From contig CAMNWW010000109.1 in the NCBI GenBank assembly GCA_946566415.1, forward strand, positions 1 through 7,046: a DNA stretch of 7,046 nt, in the 5' to 3' direction. The stretch comes from an uncultured Lachnospiraceae bacterium (GTDB lineage: Bacteria > Bacillota > Clostridia > Lachnospirales > Lachnospiraceae). Shown here in pieces: positions 1-5,027 of the stretch. The position numbers and the translations under genes were made by a program. The first letter of the stretch is position 1, and the number at the start of each line of letters is the position of its first letter. The notes beneath the pieces are model-generated. The model made no database searches, was not told the DNA's origin, and was given only the letters and a program-made list of their open reading frames with translations.

Positions 1-962
1 TCTGTATCCGGGTTGCCGTATCCTTCCTCGGTGATCAGGACTCCGTCAAGCCCCATCCACTCAGCAAGTTTTGCCACCATGTCGGAATGGCGCTCTTTAT
101 CTGCAAGGAATACGTTCTCATTCGTCAGAATCACGCCCATAAAATTGATCTCTTTCCCATGACGCTTGTAGCACTCGTCAATTACCGGGTTGTGAAGATG
201 ATGGTAGGTCGTAACCTTGTCGCACGGAGCCACACAGTTTCCTGAAACGATTGCGCCGTCCATGATCTCGGTCGGATACATAATTGTCGGTACAAACTGT
301 TTTGCGTCTACCCCGTAATAATAGGTGTCATGCAGAAGCCCCTGGGACTGAAGCATATGTACATAAGCCACTTTCGGAAGATCCGGATACTGCGCCGCTT
401 GTTCAAAAATCGGTTTCGTCTCGTATACTTCCAGAGTATCCGGCTCAACCTCTTTTCCCGCTTCTCCGAGATATGCAGCTACCTTAAGTCCTGCCATACG
501 TCCCGCCTTCTCATACACATGCGTCTCCAATCCTTCTTTCGGCTCGATCACTACGCACAAGTTCACAGTCTTAGAGAACGGACAGTAATCTGCCGCCACA
601 CCGCTCATGTCGATGACACCCTCCTGGAATCCTACGATACGTCCTACTGTGACGACGCAGCATCCATCCAGCGCGTGAGTCCTTCCTTCGCCTACCGGCG
701 GCGTCACCTTTCCCAAAACTCCTGGGAATATCTCCCCGCCGCCGCTTACCTTAACGCGGGGTTCAATGACATCCTTAACCGGTGTGATTCTTGTTGATTC
801 GCCCGGTCTAGCAATATCCAGATGGCATTCTAAGAGCTTATCATCTTCCAGTACCAGAGCTTCTACTTCTTCCTTATTCACATAGAGCACATGGTTCTCA
901 ATGTAAGTTCTGTCCGCAAATTGGATATCCTTAATCTCAATTTTACCGAGTTCCAGTTTCAT
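1..962 (-). CDS. grdE: Glycine/sarcosine/betaine reductase component B, GrdE/GrdG/GrdI-type proprotein (partial, 3' end off the left edge)
   Basis: This protein belongs to the substrate-binding component (protein B) of the clostridial reductases that cleave glycine, sarcosine or betaine to acetyl phosphate plus an amine, used as the electron-accepting half of Stickland fermentation in the cytosol. The first 320 residues are visible. Family stretches are PVKDVIEPRVKV (61-72), GRIVGFQEGVIDMSG (107-121) and DTYYYGVDAK (212-221). In this family the proprotein is cut before a cysteine that becomes a pyruvoyl group. The matching Asn242-Cys243 lies in IVSGNCVAPCDK. The ATG is preceded by GGAGG eight bases upstream. 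Roughly the last quarter of the expected ~430 residues is missing. The family assignment is firm; whether the substrate is glycine (GrdE), sarcosine (GrdG) or betaine (GrdI) is not settled here, because the partner grdB/F/H gene lies outside the window. The symbol is therefore a family label. Confidence 0.9.
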   Translation of the reverse strand, partial: MKLELGKIEIKDIQFADRTYIENHVLYVNKEEVEALVLEDDKLLECHLDIARPGESTRITPVKDVIEPRVKVSGGGEIFPGVLGKVTPPVGEGRTHALDGCCVVTVGRIVGFQEGVIDMSGVAADYCPFSKTVNLCVVIEPKEGLETHVYEKAGRMAGLKVAAYLGEAGKEVEPDTLEVYETKPIFEQAAQYPDLPKVAYVHMLQSQGLLHDTYYYGVDAKQFVPTIMYPTEIMDGAIVSGNCVAPCDKVTTYHHLHNPVIDECYKRHGKEINFMGVILTNENVFLADKERHSDMVAKLAEWMGLDGVLITEEGYGNPDT

Positions 963-990
963 ACAAGTTCCCTCCTTTTATAAGATTTTG

Positions 991-1005
991 TAATCGCGAT
1001 AACAT
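991..1005. promoter_or_regulatory. Putative operator, copy 2 (in the grd leader)
   Basis: The 15-base sequence TAATCGCGATAACAT is identical to the copy at 1066-1080 and holds the perfect 8-base palindrome ATCGCGAT. It lies downstream of the predicted transcription start and about 15 bases upstream of the ribosome binding site of the reductase gene. A bound protein here could block elongation or pair with the other copy by looping. The likely ligand is the adjacent TetR-family protein; this is inferred from position and symmetry. Confidence 0.65.
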
Positions 1006-1055
1006 GGCGCCAAAAAAAATAATTTTCCGCACATCCCTTGTCATCTATAGCTCAG

Positions 1056-1084
1056 ATTATATCACTAATCGCGATAACATTCAA
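1056..1084 (-). promoter_or_regulatory. Sigma-A-type promoter of the reductase gene
   Basis: Read on the minus strand, the -35 is TTGAAT (1084-1079), the spacer is 17 bases and the -10 is a perfect TATAAT (1061-1056). Transcription would start near 1049, giving a leader of about 86 bases before the reductase ATG. The whole spacer is nearly filled by an operator-like repeat (1066-1080), which strongly suggests repression by promoter occlusion. Because the regulator gene lies upstream and ends at 1220, this promoter lets the reductase gene be expressed separately from it. Confidence 0.75.
1066..1080. promoter_or_regulatory. Putative operator, copy 1 (inside the promoter spacer)
   Basis: TAATCGCGATAACAT is an exact 15-base direct repeat of 991-1005, 75 bases away (about seven helical turns). 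The copy sits between the -35 and -10 boxes, so a protein bound here would exclude RNA polymerase. The core ATCGCGAT is a perfect dyad, as expected for a TetR-type dimer. I saw no other full copy in the window, including in front of the regulator gene or the relQ-like gene. Confidence 0.7.
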
Positions 1085-1219
1085 GTATTTCTATAAAATT
1101 TATCTAAATATTTGGATTTTCTATGGACAATACGCACAACTGCGCAGCTTTTGTATATGCCGGCAGCACAACCGGACATTTTCATAGATTGTACAGAAAG
1201 CACGCCGGACACTGGCGCC

Positions 1220-1918
1220 TTAATTTCTCTTATACCCCGTATATCCTTTGAGATCGACTGCAAGCGCCCGTACTACCATATCCATATCGTCTATGAAATC
1301 CTTGACGCGCGCATCGATCTGTTCCTCTTCGATCCCTTCATCCAGCACTGTCTTAAAGTATCCTTTGAATAAGTTACAAGCCATCCGGTTCAGTTGTCCC
1401 GCGTCTTCTCCACGCAGGACCCCTTCCTGCACGCACCGCTTGCACATCTCATAATCTCTTCCCAAAAAATCTGCGCATCTTAACATCTCCTGAAAAATTC
1501 TGCTGGTCTCCTCAAGGTCTCCGGGAAACATCTCATAGTATTCTCTTATAGAACTTTGCAGTTTCTCATTCGTGTACTTAAAAAACAATAACTCAAATGC
1601 CTCCGGATGGGAAAACGCTTCCCGGCTGTAGCAGTCCCATACGCCTACATACACATCCCAAGCTCCTTTCCAGCCTTTTTCCGCCTGATTCAAACGCTTG
1701 ATATAGCTGTTGAGCGTCCTAAGCTCTGCATAGTACAAAAGCTCCGACAGGTCGTCAAAATACCGGTATAAACTGGCCGATGAACATCCCATTTCTTTCG
1801 CGATTCTGCGTATTGAGACTGCTTCCACCCCCTCCCTTTGGATAAGTTCATGTGCTTTCTGTACATAATCTTTTCTGGAAAGCCCTTTAAAATAAGCTTT
1901 TCCTTTCCCTACCACCAT
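1220..1918 (-). CDS. TetR/AcrR-family transcriptional regulator
   Basis: A 232-residue protein with the usual TetR length and layout. The N-terminal helix-turn-helix spans about residues 14-60, with the signature SIRRIAKEMGCSSASLYRYF at 35-54, followed by DDLSELL. The all-helical C-terminal ligand domain (about 65-225) is unrecognisable at the level of ligand and contains several cysteines (C100, C158, C170, C173). The start is the ATG at 1918, behind a modest purine-rich AAGGAAG. It follows grdX by 27 bases and so is probably cotranscribed with relQ-like and grdX. It lies directly upstream of the reductase gene, whose promoter carries a duplicated palindrome. I infer that it is a local repressor of the reductase operon, released by a substrate or related small molecule. 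The ligand cannot be read from the sequence. Confidence 0.9.
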   Translation of the reverse strand: MVVGKGKAYFKGLSRKDYVQKAHELIQREGVEAVSIRRIAKEMGCSSASLYRYFDDLSELLYYAELRTLNSYIKRLNQAEKGWKGAWDVYVGVWDCYSREAFSHPEAFELLFFKYTNEKLQSSIREYYEMFPGDLEETSRIFQEMLRCADFLGRDYEMCKRCVQEGVLRGEDAGQLNRMACNLFKGYFKTVLDEGIEEEQIDARVKDFIDDMDMVVRALAVDLKGYTGYKRN

Positions 1919-1945
1919 ATCCTTCCACTTCCTTGTCTTTTCGAT

Positions 1946-2335
1946 TTAGGAAATTCTTGGTATAATATTATCTATCACAGATAAATCTATCGTCTTAAAA
2001 TCTTCGGCTACATTGCTTTGATAGTTCTTCGGCGTAGGGGCAATCTCCTGCCACTGCCTGTATGTTTCCAGGCATTTTTCAATCAGCATCATATCGTTTG
2101 TGTTATCTTCCCGCCCCTTCGGATATACTACAACCGAACGGTACGGCGTCTGATTCGGCTTCAGGCTGGACGCCTGAGGGTGTGTCAGAAGTACATGGCG
2201 GTCATACACCATATCCCTGGTTTTGATCAGGACGTCTTCATAAGAGTCCGCCATCTCCACCGTCAACATATCTTTATATTTTTCGTACACGCGGTCATTG
2301 TTTGTGATCAGGACCGCTTTCTCAAGTTCCCACAT
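1946..2335 (-). CDS. grdX: GrdX family protein
   Basis: A 129-residue cytosolic protein of the GrdX family, small proteins of unknown biochemical function that accompany glycine reductase operons in clostridia. The recognisable features are the N-terminal VLITNND (8-14), the central EDVLIKTRDMVYDRHVLLTH (33-52) and the motif LKPNQTPYRSVVV (58-70). Only one start is possible: in this reading frame a TGA lies just upstream of the ATG at 2335. The strong AGGAGG that serves it is inside the end of the upstream alarmone synthetase gene, and the two coding regions overlap by 14 bases, so translation is probably coupled. In the classical operon grdX precedes trxB, trxA and grdE. Here no thioredoxin genes follow; a TetR regulator lies between grdX and the reductase gene. 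Confidence 0.85.
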   Translation of the reverse strand: MWELEKAVLITNNDRVYEKYKDMLTVEMADSYEDVLIKTRDMVYDRHVLLTHPQASSLKPNQTPYRSVVVYPKGREDNTNDMMLIEKCLETYRQWQEIAPTPKNYQSNVAEDFKTIDLSVIDNIIPRIS

Positions 2336-3035
2336 TCGCTCTTTTCACCTCCTGTCCTTTTTCCTGCACGGCATCCGGTATCTTAATAATCCCTGTTACC
2401 GCAGGCGCCTCCAGATTCAGGATCGCCTCGTTCAAAGACAACATCTTCTCATCAAGCGCAGAAACCATCTCCGCGCATTCCCTAAGCTCCCTGCTGATAT
2501 ATCCCGGAGCATTCCCCTCGAATTTGTAATAAATCTTGTGTTCCAGACTCGCCCAGAAATCCATAGCTATCGTACGGATCTGAATCTCCACCTTCGTATC
2601 AACCACACTGTCCGACAAAAAGATCGGCACCGAAACCAGCATATGATAGCTCTTATATCCGCTTTCCTTCGGATGCTTTATGTAATCCTTAATAGACAGC
2701 ACCTTCAGATCACTTTGATTCCCAATCATCTCGGCAAGCCGATAGATATCCGATGTAAACGAACATATGAGCCGCACTCCTGCAATGTCATTCACATACT
2801 GTACCATATTGTCAATCGTTGATTCCCTGCCGTCTCTCCTGAGTTTTTTTACGATGCTCTCCGGCGTCTTGATACGGGTCTTAATATGTTCAATCGGGTT
2901 GTACCTATGGACATGCTGGAACTCGTCGTTCAGGATATCCAGTTTTGTTCCTACTTCCTTTAGAGCCGCTTTATACAGAAACATGATGGTCTTATAGCTG
3001 TCCACATCATCATAATATTTCACTGTATTCCGCAC
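2322..3035 (-). CDS. RelQ-type small alarmone synthetase, GTP pyrophosphokinase
   Basis: It is predicted to transfer pyrophosphate from ATP to GTP or GDP to make (p)ppGpp. With the GTG start at 3035 the protein has 237 residues and is a synthetase-only RelA/SpoT protein with no hydrolase, TGS or ACT domain, like RelQ/YjbM. Visible family motifs are RIK (54-56), NDIAGVR (82-88, likely metal-binding Asp83), ESGYKSYH (124-131), VEIQIRT (149-155, likely metal-binding Glu150) and FWASLEHKIYYK (160-171). The frame stays open to a TTG at 3062, but AAAGGAGAG lies eight bases before the GTG and the -10 box lies at 3079-3074, so a start at 3062 would leave almost no leader. It heads a probable operon with grdX and tetR. 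The C-terminal tail (about 205-237) is variable and overlaps the grdX start. Confidence 0.9.
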   Translation of the reverse strand: MRNTVKYYDDVDSYKTIMFLYKAALKEVGTKLDILNDEFQHVHRYNPIEHIKTRIKTPESIVKKLRRDGRESTIDNMVQYVNDIAGVRLICSFTSDIYRLAEMIGNQSDLKVLSIKDYIKHPKESGYKSYHMLVSVPIFLSDSVVDTKVEIQIRTIAMDFWASLEHKIYYKFEGNAPGYISRELRECAEMVSALDEKMLSLNEAILNLEAPAVTGIIKIPDAVQEKGQEVKRANVGT

Positions 3036-3073
3036 GTATATCTCTCCTTTGCTTATAACCAATATCTCTTTTT

Positions 3074-3082
3074 ATTATAACA
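3074..3082 (-). promoter_or_regulatory. Extended -10 promoter of the relQ-like/grdX/tetR operon
   Basis: On the minus strand this reads TGTTATAAT, a perfect -10 with the extended TGn element. The -35 at the usual distance (TGGCTT, 3102-3097) is poor, as is common for extended -10 promoters. Transcription would start near 3067, about 32 bases before the GTG start codon. Confidence 0.65.
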
Positions 3083-3136
3083 CTTTTTAAAGAGAAAAGC
3101 CAGGATACCGGCATGGAGTTCATAGTATTTTAATAG

Positions 3137-3219
3137 TTCTGTCATAATTTGACAGTCCTAGCTCCGCAAGGAGCGAAACTAGAGCCTCGAAGAGACGGCG
3201 AGTGCGCATGTGGACAGAA
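3137..3219. repeat. Short structured intergenic element with inverted-repeat ends
   Basis: The 83-base element begins with TTCTGTC (3137-3143) and ends with its reverse complement GACAGAA (3213-3219). Both sides carry TAG directly outside, which could be a 3-base target duplication or chance. Inside are a perfect dyad CTGTCA-N5-TGACAG (3139-3155), a hairpin GCTCC-GCAA-GGAGC (3161-3174) with a GNRA-type loop on the plus strand, and CTC-GAA-GAG (3186-3194). GTCC (3155-3158) can pair with GGAC (3212-3215) to close a multibranched fold. There is no T tract, so it is not a normal terminator. A REP/MITE-like repeat or a small structured RNA are the two readings; I recognise no known riboswitch class. 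Confidence 0.45.
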
Positions 3220-3244
3220 TAGTAACATGAATGGCGACGTTTTC

Positions 3245-3760
3245 TTACCTCTTAATCTCGATCTGGCACATCTGCATCGTCAAAAGTGCGGCTTCATGGC
3301 TTTCCTGTGTTACCCCTGCACAGCAGGAAGCATCTACACGGATCTCCGTCTCCAAAAGCGCGGCCTTTAACAGCAGGGCGTTCGATACCACGCAGATATC
3401 CGTGCAGAGTCCTACAAGCTCAATTTCCCTATATTTCCCCCGCACTGCTGTTTCCATAAGCTCTAAACTTCCAAAGGAAGGCTTATCAATAATCGTTTCC
3501 GCATAAGGTTTCAGTTCATCTATGATTTCCCAGCCTTTTGTGCCCTTTACACAGTGAACAACCGGAAGACGTCTTCCCTCCTGTGTCTCCAGATAATCCG
3601 CAGGATGAGTATCCCTGGTAAATATAATGTCGTCGCCGGCCTGTTTTGCCGTCTTAACCTTACCCACAACATTTGCCACAATTTTTTTCGCCTCGGCCGT
3701 CCCAAGACTTCCATCCACAAAATCATTCTGCATGTCCACAACTACTAACAATTTTTTCAT
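3245..3760 (-). CDS. Nicotinamidase/isochorismatase-family cysteine hydrolase
   Basis: A 171-residue cytosolic hydrolase of the isochorismatase-like fold, most like nicotinamidases (PncA), which deamidate nicotinamide to nicotinate for NAD salvage. The expected triad is visible: Asp9 in VVVDMQNDFV, Lys93 in DKPSFGS and the nucleophile Cys123 in GLCTDICV. Metal-site candidates are Asp50 and His52 in TRDTHP and His69 in VVHC. The middle histidine of the classical site is absent, and Glu58 is a plausible replacement, as known for some bacterial nicotinamidases. The start ATG overlaps the stop of the upstream cell-wall hydrolase as ATGA, and AGGAGG lies ten bases before it. The protein is somewhat shorter than many nicotinamidases, so a different small amide substrate remains possible. 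No clear terminator follows it. Confidence 0.85.
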   Translation of the reverse strand: MKKLLVVVDMQNDFVDGSLGTAEAKKIVANVVGKVKTAKQAGDDIIFTRDTHPADYLETQEGRRLPVVHCVKGTKGWEIIDELKPYAETIIDKPSFGSLELMETAVRGKYREIELVGLCTDICVVSNALLLKAALLETEIRVDASCCAGVTQESHEAALLTMQMCQIEIKR

Positions 3761-4569
3761 TCTGCTTTTTCCTCCTTGTCCTGATCAACTTTTTGATTTC
3801 TCATATCATGGATCATCTCCACAATGTCGTAGCCATAATTCTCTCCTGTCGCCCATCCGTATCCTTCCGGGTTCTCCTTCTGTCCCAGCCACTCCACATA
3901 AGGCGCGCTTCCTTTCGTCACATATTCATAGCGGTCGTCCACACACTCCCCGTCAAGGGCGTCGGATGTCGCGTAGGCTTTCAGGTGCTGGATCTGGGCG
4001 CGCACGCCGGTCCGCACATCCGGGTAGCTGTTCCCTGGGACGCCGCCTCCCGTTGTGCCAAGACCCGCGAAATTATACTGGGTAATCTGTGCGTCCCCTC
4101 CGTACTGGAGCCATCCCGTCTCTTTCATGGTCTGAGCAAATGCAACTTCCGGCCGGACTCCCTCCGCAGACGCCTCTTCATAATAAATCTCACAAAAAGT
4201 CTCGATGTCCGGCGCTCCGCCGTTCCCCAAAATTTCCTGTGGATAGCTTCCGCAATTTTCCTCAAAAAAATCAACCATCTCTTCCACCTGGATACTGCTT
4301 GCTCCCATAATTGGATACTGTCCGGGTACGATCGACGCCTCCACAGCCTCGGCCGCCTTATCTTCCCCGTCTTTTTCCTCCGCGCCTTTTTCCGTTTCTT
4401 TTCCTTTCTCCGCGCCCTCTCCTTTTGCTTCCGCTTCCTGTACATCAGAGGTTGCCGCCCTCCTCTGTACCATAAATCCGCATACCACTATCATGGCAAA
4501 TATTGCCGCCGCCATAAAAAGCTTCCTTGGATCCATTTTGCGGATCCTGCAAAGCAATTCCTCCCACAT
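3757..4569 (-). CDS. Membrane-anchored glucosaminidase-domain protein (cell-wall hydrolase)
   Basis: A 270-residue protein predicted to cleave N-acetylglucosaminyl bonds of peptidoglycan outside the cell. Residues 1-16 are basic and cytoplasmic. A hydrophobic segment at about 17-34 acts as signal anchor and is followed by RR, with no evident signal-peptidase site. Residues 43-77 are a low-complexity Glu/Lys/Ala/Gly stretch, likely a flexible spacer near the membrane. The glucosaminidase domain (PF01832 type) covers about 120-255, with EGVRPEVAFAQTMKETG (136-152), the probable catalytic Glu150, YNFAGLGTTGGG (165-176) and YPDVRTGVRAQIQHLKAYA (182-200). The end is highly charged. The ATG has GGGAGAAG about seven bases upstream. 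Its stop codon overlaps the nicotinamidase start, so the two genes form a coupled pair. Confidence 0.85.
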   Translation of the reverse strand: MWEELLCRIRKMDPRKLFMAAAIFAMIVVCGFMVQRRAATSDVQEAEAKGEGAEKGKETEKGAEEKDGEDKAAEAVEASIVPGQYPIMGASSIQVEEMVDFFEENCGSYPQEILGNGGAPDIETFCEIYYEEASAEGVRPEVAFAQTMKETGWLQYGGDAQITQYNFAGLGTTGGGVPGNSYPDVRTGVRAQIQHLKAYATSDALDGECVDDRYEYVTKGSAPYVEWLGQKENPEGYGWATGENYGYDIVEMIHDMRNQKVDQDKEEKAE

Positions 4570-4642
4570 ATCCGTTCTTCTCCCTATTCAGGTTTTATCC
4601 TATTTTTATTCAAGTATCGGCCGTATCTTTCATATGTGACAT

Positions 4643-4651
4643 ATTATAGCA
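4643..4651 (-). promoter_or_regulatory. Extended -10 promoter of the glucosaminidase/nicotinamidase pair
   Basis: The minus strand reads TGCTATAAT, a perfect -10 with the TGn extension. No good -35 is present at 16-18 bases. The start would fall near 4636, giving a leader of about 67 bases. It lies only nine bases from the -35 box of the divergent plus-strand promoter, so the polymerase footprints overlap and the two may compete. Confidence 0.6.
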
Positions 4652-4659
4652 AAAAATAA

Positions 4660-4688
4660 TTTACATTGCACCATAAATCCGATATACT
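4660..4688 (+). promoter_or_regulatory. Promoter of the 88-residue conserved gene
   Basis: TTTACA (4660-4665), a 17-base spacer and TATACT (4683-4688) make a good sigma-A-type promoter. Transcription would start near 4695, about 29 bases before the ATG at 4724. Confidence 0.65.
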
Positions 4689-4723
4689 TATGAATCAAGG
4701 GACAAATAGGGAGGTTCTGATCT

Positions 4724-4990
4724 ATGTTTCGGTTATGGGCAAAAGAATGGAAAGACAATCGTATGGTCCGGGACACGACCATATGCGACGGCAGCGGCGA
4801 TACCCGCACACATAAGGTCTTTGGCGCGCTTCAAAAGGCCTGTTATGAATTCGACCTGGGAAGACCTATCTGGCTGGACTCCACTATAAACGAATTTAAA
4901 CGGCATGCGAAGGCTCGGTTTTATCAGGATAATTTTGTTGAGACGATTGATTTTGACTATCTTGAAATTCAGATTATAGAAGAAGATTAA
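4724..4990 (+). CDS. Small conserved protein of unknown function (88 aa)
   Basis: A complete 88-residue gene with its own promoter, an AGGGAGG ribosome binding site nine bases before the ATG, and a hairpin terminator after the stop, so it is a single-gene transcript. The sequence has no signal peptide or membrane segment. It is rich in charged and aromatic residues: basic and tryptophan-containing at the start (FRLWAKEWKDNRM), with the central YEFDLGRPIWLDSTINEFKRH (41-61), and an acidic end (FDYLEIQIIEED). From memory it resembles a short uncharacterised family common in Lachnospiraceae and related Clostridia. I know of no assigned function. The signature residues are DTRTHKVFGAL (26-36) and ARFYQDNFVETIDFDYLE (64-81). 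Confidence 0.8.
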   Translation: MFRLWAKEWKDNRMVRDTTICDGSGDTRTHKVFGALQKACYEFDLGRPIWLDSTINEFKRHAKARFYQDNFVETIDFDYLEIQIIEED

Positions 4991-5005
4991 ATCATTTTGT
5001 GGAAA

Positions 5006-5027
5006 GCGGGGCCGAAGCCCCACTTTT
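5006..5027. terminator. Bidirectional hairpin terminator between convergent genes
   Basis: GGGGC (5008-5012), loop CGAA and GCCCC (5017-5021) form a perfect stem followed by TTTT on the plus strand, terminating the 88-residue gene. On the minus strand the same stem has a C(TTCG)G loop, a very stable tetraloop, directly after the permease stop codon (5028-5026). The T tract there is weak (GCTTTCC), so termination in that direction is likely but less certain. Confidence 0.8.

Noticed and set aside
330..797. 155-codon plus-strand open frame
   Set aside because: It lies antisense to the reductase subunit gene, which has clear family motifs, and has no ribosome binding site or recognisable protein content.
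1085..1219. Terminator after the TetR gene
   Set aside because: Only 4-base stems (for example CCGG...CCGG) without a T tract are present, so read-through from the upstream operon into the reductase gene cannot be excluded.
1960..1970. Plus-strand TATAAT near 1961
   Set aside because: It lies inside grdX with no plus-strand gene downstream; an AT-rich chance match.
3155..3215. Possible known riboswitch or tRNA fold
   Set aside because: The hairpins do not match tRNA, c-di-GMP, SAM, ykkC/ppGpp, THF or other riboswitch consensus sequences that I know, and no plus-strand gene follows it.
3149..3370. 73-codon plus-strand open frame across the structured element
   Set aside because: It runs antisense into the nicotinamidase gene and no ribosome binding site precedes it.
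3673..4659. 328-codon plus-strand open frame
   Set aside because: It is antisense to the glucosaminidase gene and the end of the nicotinamidase gene. Its translation is a biased shadow rich in His, Arg, Ser and Phe with no domain.
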